64,000 bases of DNA from Lantana camara (taxonomy: Eukaryota > Streptophyta > Magnoliopsida > Lamiales > Verbenaceae): assembly GCA_037501455.1 (NCBI GenBank), contig CM074857.1, forward strand, positions 128,203,501 to 128,267,500. The letters run 5' to 3'. Shown piece after piece: positions 46,300 through 57,326 of the stretch. A model generated the notes under the pieces. It ran no database searches. It was not told the origin of the DNA and saw only the letters and a program-made list of their open reading frames with translations. The translations under genes were made by a program, and so were the position numbers. Position 1 is the first letter of the stretch; every line of letters starts with the position of its first letter.

Positions 46300-47950
46300 T
46301 GACAGGTGTCGAATCCGTCAAAAATAAATGTAAAATCCTATTCGACGACTAAACAGAGTATAGTGCAAACAGGGTCGATCCACAGAGACTGGCTGACTTA
46401 TTTCTAATAATTCCAAGTTATTCACGAAAAGAAACGATTAAAAGGGGGGGTTTTGGATTATTAAAAACTAAGGTAGACAATTAAACTAAACTAACAAGAA
46501 TTAAAACTAATTAAAACTATCAAGCAAATCACGTAGGATAAAATCAATCAAAGGGAGAATTACCTAGCCAGGGATATTCGATTCGATTTGTTATATTGAT
46601 CATTGACTCAAGGATTAATTCAAGTTATTTAGACAGATTGGCTATAGTTGATAGAGACACTCGACTCAACCTTGTTTTTACTTAATTAGTCGGATAACCT
46701 AGAGACACTCGACAGTTATCTTCCCTAACAAATTCACAACCCCTAGAGACACTCGACAGGATTTAATGAATTCGTAGCATTAAGAACCATAAAAACACCA
46801 ATCCTAATTAACCAAGTCGTGACACACGCAAGATTTAAATTAGATTATCAAATCCCTTAGTGAACGAGGAATGTTATCGCTAAGACCCTGTCACTAATTT
46901 ACCACAAATTATCAATCAACTTTACTACACTTCAAGCTTCAAGATTGGCAATATGCAATTAAATCTATCTAGATGATCGGGCCCTATCACTAAATAAATC
47001 AATCACAATAAACGCGAAACACGGAGATAAGATAAATGCCCAAATAAACATGAATTGATTAAAACATTTAGGTCTCACAATATTTAAAACGAATCTTAAT
47101 CCCTAGCTAGATAATTAAAAGTTTAGCTACTAAAATTCATGAAAACAATAATCGAGGAATTCTTTAACATAAACTAAAAACGAAGGGAAAGAAATAAACT
47201 AAAACGAAGAATTGTGATGAAGTTTGCTCCTCGGTGTTGCTTCCAAATCTCCGAAATTGCTGCTCCAAAAATTGCTTCAAAAATTACGTCCTCTTCACGA
47301 GCTGCTGTCACGCCAATATTTAAACCCAGCCTCCCAACCTCTCACGTAGACAAATCCTTCACAAAATAGGATTACAATTCTTGCACTCCAAGTTGGGCCA
47401 CAAATTGGCTTTCTTCAAAATTAATTCCAAGTAACTGGGCTTCTTTTAATTTAATTTCATAAACCTACGCAGCCCACATCACATAATTGCATACGTGCAG
47501 CCCCATAAATTCAAGCTAATTAATTCCATGCTCAGCCCATGCGTCAGGCCCACAATTTTCCAATGCAAAGCAACTTTCCAATTGGCCCACTAATAATTCA
47601 TCCATCTTAATGGTTTCAAACATAACCACACGTAACCCAATCTTCAAAATTGATTCCAAGAATGCAATTGCCACCCATTCCAATTAACACAAGTCAACCC
47701 CCACTAAAACATGAATGCATGCATATTCCAAAATTCTCATGCATCTCAAATCATTATTCTGCATGCAGCAAATCAGCAGCACCCATGCATGAATTTCTCC
47801 ATAAAAATGACCCGATTTGCTCCAATTTCGTGTTCAACCCCAGATCTACAATATAAATAACAAAGCATCAAATTCTTTTAAGATAATATTAATTAAAGCA
47901 CCATTTGGGATATAATTCAATCATAAAGATGATGAATAAATGAGTTATCA
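46300..47950 (-). repeat. 5' LTR of the gypsy element
   Basis: 1651 bases; matches 40232-41882 almost perfectly. The frame 47650-47856 is a copy of the one in the other LTR and is not a gene. Confidence 0.95.
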
Positions 47951-48041
47951 ACCATTTAGGTGAAATGGTTCATGAAACGAGCCCTATATCACATAAGTCA
48001 TGATTAGTAAAATACTCCAAGCCGATGAGTCCTACAGACAG
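47951..48041. repeat. 91-base direct repeat flanking the gypsy element, right copy
   Basis: Identical to 40141-40231. It takes the place of the short target duplication expected for an LTR retrotransposon. Confidence 0.95.
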
Positions 48042-48910
48042 TGGGAGTGTCAACCTGACTCCTCTAAGGCTTGCTTGTGGGATCACGCCCTTAAGAAGGA
48101 CCACCTTGTTTCATAGAGGTGCAAAGTGTATGGTTGATACGTGCGTGATACATGAGGGTGCTTACTTTAATAAGTAAGTTCACTGAGGTGCCCCGTGTGA
48201 GAACATTCCTAAATGGGAAAGGAAGTTTCTATTTCAGGAAATGGAAACTTCCAGATTAGGAAATATCTCATGAGTCATTGATATGATTAATTGATCCTTA
48301 GACTTGAGGTTCCTTGTCACTTTATGAGTTAACTCTGTAGTCTTAGGTATAAGCTTTAAAGGATGTCGCCTTAGACAACTGATTCAAGGCTTATGCTGGG
48401 GCTGCACAAGTGATTCGTGAAAGTGAATGAGAATCAAGAAAGGACCTACACTTGCATTTGCAAGGTGATCTCTTATTGTGTAAGTCATTCATATGCCATA
48501 TGGAGTCCTTGGCCAAGGCAGTAGATCAAGACATCAAGAAAAGGGTTTCTTGGATTGAGATCAAATGGATATGAAATGCACTTAGCTTTAAGACCGGATT
48601 GTTAGGGTTCTGATTATTCCCTTACCCTAGATCTTGGTTGAGAGATAGTAAGTAGGAGGATTGTATCTCACATGAATCAATGACTTAAAGGTTCTGTCGA
48701 ATCCGAACATTCCAATTCAGCTAGGGGTTAAACACCTGTTGCTAGACTATGGTCGTTTAATCTGTGGACTGATTAATTAATTAGTGAATTAATTAATTAG
48801 GGTCACTGCTAATTGAATTGAGAACCTAGAGGGTCACACACAACAATTTGGTTACATGAGTTGAGGCTTTAAAATGATTAAACGAGTTAATCGGGCCAAG
48901 AGGGTTCCAC

Positions 48911-48977
48911 ACGTGTGAAGCCACACGTGTGGGTCACGTGAGTGACACGTGTCCTTGTGACACGTGTCACACACGTG
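48911..48977 (+). promoter_or_regulatory. Cluster of six ACGTG (ABRE/G-box) elements in the solo LTR
   Basis: ACGTG cores start at 48911, 48925, 48936, 48947, 48962 and 48973, most within palindromic ACACGTGT. They lie about 350-410 bases before the TATA box at 49321. ACGTG cores are bound by bZIP and bHLH factors in abscisic acid and light responses, so this LTR may have been stress-responsive (inference). Confidence 0.7.
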
Positions 48978-49012
48978 AATATATATATATATATTATATA
49001 TATATATTAAAT
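48977..49012. repeat. (AT)n microsatellite in the solo LTR
   Basis: Alternating AT with one phase shift, next to the ACGTG cluster. Confidence 0.9.
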
Positions 49013-49320
49013 AATTAATTAGTTAATTATTTAATAGACTTTGGTTTAATTTTGAATTAAAAAGAAAGTCTTATTTTGGAGAAAATAATCTTGTTAATTA
49101 ATTACGAATTAATTAATTAGATAAAATAAGATATTTATTTTAAATAAATAAAGTATAAAATTATCCAAAAATAGTTTGGATATTTTTAGCTATCTTAAAA
49201 GTTGACTTGAATTAGAATTCAAAGTCAAAGTTGGAAAATACTTGATGATCAAGTAATAGGAGAGAGAGGAACCAAATCCTTGCCCAACAAGGATTAGGAT
49301 CGGCGCCCCTCTCCCTTTCC

Positions 49321-49328
49321 TATATATA
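49321..49328 (+). promoter_or_regulatory. TATA box of the solo LTR
   Basis: TATATATA after a CT-rich stretch and followed by GGGGAGCTC and GAGCTCATGCTCCCC-type palindromic sequence. It places the U3/R boundary of this LTR. Confidence 0.65.
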
Positions 49329-49638
49329 GGGGAGCTCATGCTCCCCTTTAGAGCTAATTGGCAATTCTTTTTGGTTCATGTGTTGAACACCTTCATTTCT
49401 CCAAGATAAAATTAAACCCTAGGTTAAGCCTAAACACTAACTAGAGAACTAGCATCCTTACTAGTTAGATTGTGATCAAGTTGGTGGACTTTCTCTAGAG
49501 GCTTCAAGTTAGAAGTTTGAAGATTCGAGCTTTACCAAGGAGAGGGGATCAAGCCGCGAGAAGAGCGTTCTTGGGTGGCTTGAAACGCTTCAAGAAAGAA
49601 TAAAAGAAAAGTAAGTTTCTTAATTCCTTCGAATTTGG

Positions 49639-50766
49639 TTACACGATTGCGAGTCCTAGATCCTTTTGTTGGGAAATTTTTAAATTTCGCTGCTTTCTGA
49701 TTCGTGTTTTCCAACAACTCGACCCACTGTTGGTTTTCAAACAAACAGTCCCAATGCCTACTACTGGTACCACCGTATCATTCCCCATCTTCAAAACTCC
49801 AAAATCACCAGAAGTATAAGAAGTGAAGAAATATTTCCTTGATGTTACATAAAATGAGGCACCGCTGTCAATAACCCAACTAGAATCATCACTGGCTACG
49901 ACAACAACATTGTCATCATATGCAAGAATAAGATCATCATTGGAAGTAGCAGTAGCAACACGATCATTCTTATCCTGGTCTATCTTATCGTGCCTATCAC
50001 GATTGCCTCTACGCTCTTTCTTCAATTTAAAACAATATTTCTTGATATGACCAGGTTCATCACAATGATCACAATTAAATTCTTTCCATCCTGACCTTGA
50101 CTTGCTTCGACTTTTGCTTCTACCTTTATTATTATATTTATGTTGGCTTCTCCCCCTATTCTCCGAAACCAACAACTCGGGTTGAGATGAATGCTGAGTT
50201 TTTCATCTCATCTCTTCATTCAAAACACTACTCTTCACAAGCTCAACGGTTATACCACCATCAGACGAAGAGTTAACAAGTGAAACACGAAAAGTTTCCC
50301 AAGAATCAGGCAAAGTGGCAAGAATCCAAAGTCCGACAATTTCATCATCAAATTTAATGCCCATACCTGTCAACTGATCAAGAACACCTTCAAACTCATT
50401 CAAGTGATCAGCAATAGAAGTGCCTTCTTTGTATTTCAACTGCTTCATCTTCTTAAGCAAAAACAACTTATTGTTTCCCGTCTTCGATGCATACAAATTC
50501 TGCAACTTCTCCCACAAACTTCTCGCATGTGTCTCGTGTTGAATATGGTTGTAAACATTCTCCTCAACAAACTGTCTGATAAACCCACAAACTTGTCTGT
50601 GCTCAAAATCCCATTCTTCATCAGTTTTAGACATGGGCTTTTCAGTTGCAAAAACAGGCAAGTGCAAAGATTTAACAAAGAGGAGATCCTTCATCTTATT
50701 ACTCCATAGATGATAATTTAATTCATTCAGAGTTATCATCCTACTTGTACTCATCTCCATGGTCAC
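49639..50766 (-). pseudogene. Copia gag and start of protease (interrupted)
   Basis: From 50766: [20 protein letters not shown], the gag core with [16 protein letters not shown], one in-frame stop at about 50203 (fits CGA to TGA), then a basic region and a CCHC zinc knuckle (CDHCDEPGHIKKYC), then the protease with VIDSGASFYVT (catalytic DSG). The frame runs to 49722, where the solo LTR enters within the protease-integrase spacer. Continues at 39946. Confidence 0.93.
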
Positions 50767-50790
50767 ACCGGCAAAAGAACCAATACGGTT

Positions 50791-50800
50791 CTTGATACCA
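50791..50800 (-). promoter_or_regulatory. Primer-binding site of the first copia element
   Basis: Minus strand TGGTATCAAG, three bases inside the 5' LTR; complementary to the 3' end of initiator Met-tRNA, as usual for plant copia. Confidence 0.8.
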
Positions 50801-50803
50801 CTC

Positions 50804-51468
50804 TGATAGGAAAGGGATACACTAAAACCGAGTGTACACAGCGGAAATTAAAACTCCTCTCCAAATGCCCAATAAACAATCAACCAAGTATGCCAAAGGA
50901 TAGAAAAATAATCAACCAAACAAGAATAGAGAGACACGAGAATTTTAACGTGGAAAACCCCTTCAAATCGAAGAGTAAAAACCACGAGGCCTACGAGACC
51001 CAAAAACAAATCCACTATAATACGAGGCAAAATTACAGCTGTTCAAACACCAATAAATCTAACTCCAAACACGAACCAAACACCGATTCGATCCAAAACG
51101 AACTAAAACACAAAAGGAGAAAAAGACACCAAAATAAGTCGAAAATCATGTCACTGTTCACGCCCCGAAAAACCCGACTTACAGTCCTCCAAATCCGATC
51201 TCCACCGTTCACTTTCAAGTTCGATGAGTTAGGAACCTACTGTCCGAAAATCAGCTCGATCGGACCACAAATGACCTCCCGATCGTCCATGCGAAGATGC
51301 TGCCGCTGCCTCAAAAACTGCTGTCAAAAAGTTGCTGAAAATTGACTCTCCTTCACGTCAAAAAACGGCTGCTACTTTTTATTCAAGCCAAACCTATTTT
51401 AAATCAAAGAAATTTATGGGTTTTTAATTATGCATGGGCCAACAAAAGAAAGTGGGCTGGACACAACA
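50804..51468 (-). repeat. 5' LTR of the first copia element
   Basis: 665 bases; matches 36292-36960 with several differences. Plus-strand frame 50890-51345 inside it is spurious. Confidence 0.93.
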
Positions 51469-52327
51469 AGATGACCGACAAACCTTGATGATCTTGCCCA
51501 GCGACGATGAAAACTACGCAGACACTAAACCCCTGAAGTCGTATAAATTATTAGACAAGAGGGCAAGTCTTGGCAACAAAAATGTGAACATTTCAGACTG
51601 AATACACAACTGAAGTTAATATCGGTTAATTTTGGATATGAAATTCAAGACTTAGAGCTCGTTTACTTTCACTTAATCTGGCAGATAAAATTAATTAAAT
51701 CTCAAAATCTGTCATTTACTTTTCATGTTGATTTTTCTGACAAAATCTGTTTGGCCTATAGGATAGAGAAGATTTTGTGAGTTTTTTGTCACATGAAGAA
51801 ATGATGTGTTTGAGAAATCATGATTTTTATCGGCATGGGTCATTTACTTATTTGCCCAAATCTTTGATTTATTTACAAAATTTTGTCATTATTATTTACT
51901 AAAAAAAAGAAATACATAAGATAACTTCCCTTTCTCACGCTAGACACGATTGTGAAAGCCAGAAATCATCTCAGTCAAATAGAAGAATACCTACGACGCA
52001 GAGTTGAAGAAAACCCACGAAGTAGAACTCAAAATTCATCCGAGGGGAAGAATCATTTTGCAAAGCGATTTATTCTTGGATTTTTGCTATGAAGTCTCTC
52101 GATTATCTAAATCCCAGCAAGAAGGTAAAAATTTCCTCCACTTCTCATCCCAAATCGGAGTTCGATCTAAGCTTAGTTTGCTGAATCACTACTATGCCTT
52201 TAATTAGCTATTGTATTTCTTGTGTCGCTTCATCCCTTCGAGATACTTCATGAACATATTTTTCAGTCAGTTGTATAGATGTCAAATCTAAGATGAACCA
52301 TTGTGCACATAACTAATTAGGTCCTCT

Positions 52328-52365
52328 AAAAAAAAAAAAAAAAAGAGAGAGAGAGAGAGAGAGAG
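52328..52365. repeat. Poly-A followed by (GA)n microsatellite
   Basis: About 17 A then about ten GA units. Confidence 0.95.
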
Positions 52366-52979
52366 TACCTGATTCGTAGTAAATGAGATTAGCATATGGC
52401 TATTTTGGTAAAATTACTATTTAAAGTAATTATCTTCACAAGTAAAGTAAGCGGCTAATTTAAGAAAACATAATATATATCTTTAAAGGTAAATAATAGA
52501 TAATGTTCTGTTAATCCATTGAAAAAAATTTCATTATCCTATCTGCCCAAAGCCTTTCTTGAGAAAGTAAATAACTTCTTAATATGTGAATAGTATGGGT
52601 TTTAGTTGGGCCTAATATTAGGCTCATCAAGCCCAAAGAAGCTACTACCAGATACCAAACACAGTATAAATTGTTCTTCCTCATGTCAATAAGGGTTAAT
52701 AACCCTGCCAAACGCGTTCTTACATTATATGCAAAATTTTAATTAGCGATACCGAAGAAATTCCAATTGGGCTAAAGGCTAGGCCCCATATCTTGAAGCC
52801 CATATAATTAAAATAAACAAAAGCCCTTTCACACCTTTTCACTCCCTCTGTCTCCCTTCAAAATTAGAATTCAGAAACCCCTTTCATACTTTTCTCTCTC
52901 TAACATTTGGCTTTAGCCATTGTCGCAGAGAAGTTTGAGACATTCCAAGTTACGCTTTTGAAGTGAGATCTTCTTCTCT

Positions 52980-53650
52980 AGCAATGCAGCGACCATGTCT
53001 TCCACTGAGATGAAATAATGGAAGTTCCTCGAGTGTTTGAGCAGATCCAGAACCTTGACTCCGGGGCAGAGATAATTCCTCTGGCTATCCACCGTCCAAC
53101 TATATTGTCAATCAAATGCGGCCAAATCCGAGTGAGAAAAGCGCTTACGCTGTTCTCCGGCGTCAAAGCACGCTTCAGCACCACGAGGTCATCATTGGAT
53201 TCCGTATCGGAACCAGAGCCATTCTAAAAAGGGTCGTCTCGTCGGAGGATAGAGAGTGTGCCTTCCTTAATAGGATTTGGCTGTACATGATCGAGTCAGG
53301 CTAGACGGAGGATCATAACAGAAATCATCTCCATCGAGGAGTTAAAGTCGTCGATGTCCTCAAGCATTCCAGAAATTTTCACTACTTTCCATTAGTGCAA
53401 GACGTAGTGAAGGCGCTCCTGAACAACAAAATCTCAGTTGAGAGCGTTACCTAGAATGTATCCAGCTTCTTCTGTGATAACGGGCACCACCTTAAGTATT
53501 TCGACTGGTTGAAGGACGTCCATACACATAACAGGGATGTTCACAAGAAATGGGCCAAAAATTTCTGCAAGAAGTGCCACCGATGCTTCTCCAGGGCAAC
53601 GGACTTGTAGACCCACGCTTGCCACCTCCGTTAGTCTCTTTTCGCCGCCG
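52980..53650. pseudogene. Gene-like relic of unknown identity
   Basis: GC content rises compared with both sides, and there are partial frames on the plus strand (53018-53227, 53116-53304) and the minus strand (52978-53184, 53434-53625), each broken by stops. The minus-strand stretch AFLTRIWPHLIDNI and the plus-strand AFLNRIWLYMIES are similar to each other, caused by diverged inverted copies at about 53100-53172 and 53233-53305. The FLxRIWPxL pattern recalls plant SMP-domain (synaptotagmin-like) proteins, but too little matches for a call. Confidence 0.3.
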
Positions 53651-53824
53651 CTGCCCCGCCACTTTTGCTAGGTATAAATCTGATTTTTTTGGATCTCGGG
53701 TTTATAGATATAACTATTGCTTTTTTGTCTAATCACTTGTTGTGATTTTGCTTATCACCGTCCTTTGTGGATATTAGGATATTGCATTTTCTAATCACTT
53801 GCTCATCACTGATGTGATTTGTGG

Positions 53825-53935
53825 ATATGGATATTTGGATCCTTTTTAATCATTTTCTTGGTTCTCTGGTGATTTTTTCGATATGGATATTTGGATCTTT
53901 TTAATCATTGTCTTGATTCTCTGGTGATTTTCTAA
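53825..53935. repeat. Tandem direct repeat, two units of about 55 bases
   Basis: GATATGGATATTTGGATC followed by TTTTTAATCATT and TTCTCTGGTGATTTT occurs twice in a row, with a few differences. Confidence 0.85.
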
Positions 53936-54163
53936 TATTGCCATATCATTGTCACGGTCCGTTGAGGTATCGGAGCTTGAACCATAACCTTGGTAATTCA
54001 TATTATTGTAGAGCGTGAGAGGAGAGTAGTGGGGATTTCCGGGGATAGATGACATAAATTTGCATTCTTTGAGAGGTTTCTTTGTTCCCTTTTTACAGAT
54101 AAATAAATAAAAAAAGTATAAAATAAAAACTCTTATGTGATATCGCCACTGCTATACAAGTTA

Positions 54164-54570
54164 ATCTGGAGGATTAAAACATGCAAAACCTGATTGAAAA
54201 AAGACAAATTTTCATTGCACAAACTATTGGAGTTGTTACAGCCTGTGTCATTCAGTTGGAGGATTAAAACATGTAAAACCTGATTCAAAAAACACAAATT
54301 TTCATTAGACGAACTGTTAGAGTTACTACAGCCTGTGTGTATATTACCATCATTCAGCTGGAGGATTAAAACATGCAAAACTTGATTGAAAAAAAGGCAA
54401 ATTTTCATTGCACGAACTTTTGGAGTTGCTACAGCGTGTGTTTGTGTATTGCAATCATTTATCTGGAGGATTGAAACATCTAAAACCTGATTTAAAAAAG
54501 ACAAATTTTCATTACACAAACTATTGGAGATGCTAGACCCTGTGTATGCATTGCAATCATTCATCTGGAG
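54164..54570. repeat. Minisatellite, four units of about 90-106 bases
   Basis: Each unit starts GGAGGATTAAAACATGCAAA and continues CAAATTTTCATT and a TACAGCCTGTGT stretch; a partial fifth start follows at 54565. The minus strand is open throughout (54133-54564, 143 residues) and repeats NQVLHVLILQIND-like segments. An open frame through diverged repeats is notable but no family is recognised and no start context or partner exons are seen. Confidence 0.85.
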
Positions 54571-55213
54571 GATTCTCTTTGAGAATTTTCAAATCACAGG
54601 GTTCGGAGTGCTAATTAGACATAACACAGGGGGTATCCAAACAAAAAACTCTTTTTAATTCTATTTGATAAATTTTAGGGAAAAGAGAAAAATGAACTTC
54701 GTGTGGGACTGGCGAAATTTCCAATTTAATAAGAAGATATGTAAAGTAAAACATTATATTTTTATAAGTTTTAAAGGAAGGCGAGACTTTCCCTATTAGC
54801 TCGATCATTTTGTGTGGGTACTTTAATAACGAGTAACATTTAATTTATTTTCTTGTAATATTCAAAATGTTTGAAATAATTTCAGGTATAATATACTTAA
54901 TTTTCTTGTAGTATTGATAGAGTGAAATTTTAATATAAGAAAAATGATTTTTTTTCAAAATATAAAAGGCTGATTTAGCAATTAGTGGAACAGAAGTTCA
55001 ATGTAATTTCATCTATGAAATAACAAAAAATATTGTTCGATAAAAATTTGAAGGAGACAGCTTAATTCCCCTAGCCACTTGCCCTGAGTTCACAAGTCCC
55101 TTCCCCATGGAATATGCTATACAAACCTCACTACTTATCTGAAAAGAATCAACAAAAGTTTGAAAATTTATATGGCAACAGTCCCTGATATCTTCCTTCC
55201 TTCCTCACAATCC

Positions 55214-55308
55214 TATATATAAACATCCACCACTTCAATATTTCTTCAACACGAATCCCTAATATCTACAAAAACAATATTTCTTACTTGCATCCTAGAC
55301 CAATGGCA
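55214..55308 (+). pseudogene. Stranded promoter and start of the unit 3 MANHSD gene
   Basis: TATATATAAA (55214-55223) and the leader match 19795-19883. The ATG at 55303 is followed by only two codons before TGA because the copia element starts at 55309. This promoter can no longer drive the gene unless transcripts cross the 5-kb element. Confidence 0.85.
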
Positions 55309-55495
55309 TGTTGACTATATCTTGTATATACACGGCAGGGATTGTAATTGATCACTTTCCTATTTTAAGGGATGTAATTAGGGCCAGAGATTAGGGATTT
55401 CAACCTATTAATACCTGTACTGTATAGTATGTTTGAGAAGAGATTTACAACAATGAATACCAATTTCTCCCAAACTTTGTCTATTAACTTCAACA
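55309..55495 (+). repeat. 5' LTR of the second copia element
   Basis: 187 bases, identical to 60111-60297 except for one base. Confidence 0.95.
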
Positions 55496-55555
55496 TGGTA
55501 TCAGAGCGGGTTTCGATTCAGTAACGAATCGAATACCTTGCTTCATCATTTACCA

Positions 55556-57326
55556 ATGGAATCACCCTAAAAAACCAGTCAATTGCCGGCCGAGTTTCTC
55601 GCCCAGATGGCGGAACTCCTCAGGCACAAACAACCCGAACAAACCACCCAAACAACCATCAATGTCAAACTCAATGACAACAACTATGCAGTTTGGTCAA
55701 GAACTGTTCAATTAGTACTACTTGGCCGAGGAAGAACAGGGTACATAACTGGGAAAATTGTACCCCCTGAATCTGAGGATGCCGGTTGTGAGGCTTGGGA
55801 ACAGACAGACGGAGCTGTTCGAAGTCTCATCCTCAATTCGATGGAGCCTGAGATTGCTGCCCAATTCATCCTTTGCTCTAATGCGAAGGAATTATGGGAC
55901 GAGATTGAAGCCACCTACCACGATGGGGGCGACAAACTAAAACTTTACGAACTGAAGCAACGAGCATACCAAACCAGTCAATCCGATATGACCGTTGATC
56001 AGTATTACAGAACAATTCAAGGAATCTGGAGGGAGATCGACTACCGCCAACCCCAGACGATGAAGTGCACCGAGGACAGGAAGACCTATAATCTGGAAAA
56101 ACAAGAAGATCGCGTTCCTTTGGGGACTGGACGGGAAATTTGATCCGATAAAGAGGGATCTACTCCGAGCCCAAACGCCGCCCACTTTGGAGGAGGCGTA
56201 TAACGCTGTTCGCCGGGAGGATCGCCGTCTCTTGGCCATGAATGAACCAAACCCCGGTGGCAGTGGAGTGGTCGCAAAGATGCGGTCAGAACCAATGTCA
56301 TCATCCCGCGAAAGAGGAAGGAAATCCGGCACCAACACTAACGCCGGGACAGGAACTCCAAAATGTTCAGTATGCGGAGGAACGAGACACACAAAGGAGA
56401 CCTGTTTCGAAGTGGTAGGATACCCAGACTGGTGGGCTGAGCACGTAGCCAGGAAGAAAGCAACAGGCCGCGGAGGCGGCGGCGCCACTGGGCCACCAGC
56501 CGGAAAAATAACCACCACGACAGGAAATCTCGAAAATAGGGGACAGGGACGAGCGGCCGTGGTACAGGGGATACAAACCAACGGCGGCGCCACCAGCCAC
56601 TCTGGAATCAACGGCGGCGGCGCCACCTCCGATGGCCGTGAGGATTATGGTGATTCTCCGTATGGTAAGAATGGGAATGCAGCAGATCTGGGTAAGCACG
56701 ACTCAAACCCTCTCTCTAAATTGCTGCCAAAAAGTGGGCCTAACCCTAATGGGCCGCTAGAAATTAATTGCAAAAATAATGAGTCCAATTATATTAGATC
56801 AATTCTTGATAATGGGGCATACCAATGCACCTTGCATACCCGTGAGCTATTGGGCCAAAATTTAGTTAAAAATGTTGGACAAAGCCATATATTTATGCAG
56901 GCATCTCAAATAGACCCAGAAATCAGTTGGCTTATTGACAGTGGGGCCACTGACCACATGACGAATGAACCCCAGGATATTCAAACCCCTACAGTCTCAC
57001 GACGAGACTCTGTGGTAAATGCAAACGGTCTTTCTTACCCGGTCACAGGGGCAGGGAACATTACTTTATCTGAGAAATTGAACTTATCTGGTTGTCTTGT
57101 AGTACCGTCGCTCACAAATAAAATTCTCTCTGTTAGCCAGCTCACAAAAGAATTAAACTGCAAGGTACTAATGTTTCCGTCATTTTGCCTCTTTCAGGAT
57201 ATTCGTACGGGGGTGATCATTGGGCGTGGTATTGAGAGAGACGGACTGTACTACATCAGAGACATCTCACAAACGGGGTCACTCCATTTGGCTCAAGGCA
57301 GCAGTAACAAGCAATTATGGTTATAG
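55556..57326 (+). pseudogene. Copia gag and protease region (disabled)
   Basis: The ATG at 55556 is followed by TAA at codon five; the frame then stays open through the gag core (NNYAVWSRTVQLVLLGRGR, DQYYRTIQGIWREID) to a frame shift near 56.1 kb. The next frame has EEAYNAVRREDRRLL, a CCHC knuckle (CSVCGGTRHTKETC), a Gly-rich region, the protease WLIDSGATDHMT and GAG-pre-integrase sequence, then a TAG at 57324 where a Trp codon is expected. Confidence 0.92.

Larger units (their letters stand above)
40232..47950 (-). mobile_element. Ty3/gypsy element, Athila/Tat-like deletion derivative
   Basis: LTRs at 40232-41882 and 46300-47950, each 1651 bases; I found one difference (near 41838/47906). 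The primer-binding site TGGCGCCGTTGCCGGGGA (minus, 46294-46277) and a polypurine tract GTGTGGGGGGATT (41895-41883) are correctly placed, and a second tract, AAGTGTGGGGGGGAT, lies at about 43147-43161. Internal region 4.4 kb with one gag-protease frame fused to a scrap of pol; no reverse transcriptase. Near-identical LTRs mean a recent insertion that must have been moved by another element's enzymes. Confidence 0.93.
39952..49716 (+). mobile_element. Solo LTR of another retrotransposon, split by the gypsy element
   Basis: Starts TGTTAGGAATAGTGCCC and ends TTCGTGTTTTCCAACA, flanked by ACTCG (39947-39951 and 49717-49721). The copia reading frame is continuous once this is removed. Without the nested gypsy element and one copy of its 91-base flank it is about 1.95 kb. 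There is no internal domain, so it is a solo LTR left by LTR-LTR recombination. A TATA box at 49321 shows plus orientation. Confidence 0.9.
36292..51468 (-). mobile_element. Ty1/copia LTR retrotransposon with nested insertions
   Basis: LTRs at 36292-36960 (669 bases) and 50804-51468 (665 bases), TG...CA ends, target duplication AGATG (36287-36291 and 51469-51473). Coding order on the minus strand is gag, protease, integrase, reverse transcriptase, RNase H, as in copia. Removing the 9.8-kb insertion at 39952-49716 leaves a normal length of about 5.4 kb. The primer site TGGTATCAAG fits initiator Met-tRNA. The LTRs differ by several substitutions and indels, so it is the oldest layer of the nest. 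Probably the Tork/Tnt1-like lineage. Confidence 0.95.
51469..54674. other. Unassigned region between the retroelement nest and unit 3
   Basis: Begins with the second half of the tandem duplication at 36120. Includes a plus-strand open stretch (52004-52207), a simple repeat near 52.34 kb, a promoter-like CT-rich stretch at 52840-52970, a less AT-rich segment 52980-53650 with protein-like frames on both strands, short direct repeats at 53825-53935 and a minisatellite at 54164-54570. No family could be assigned to any frame. Confidence 0.5.

Noticed and set aside
41582..47856. Two identical 68-codon frames (41582-41788 and 47650-47856)
   Set aside because: Both are inside the gypsy LTRs, so the identity reflects LTR duplication, not a gene family.
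56187..56626. Overlapping minus-strand Pro/Ala-rich frames
   Set aside because: Antisense of the copia gag zinc-knuckle region.
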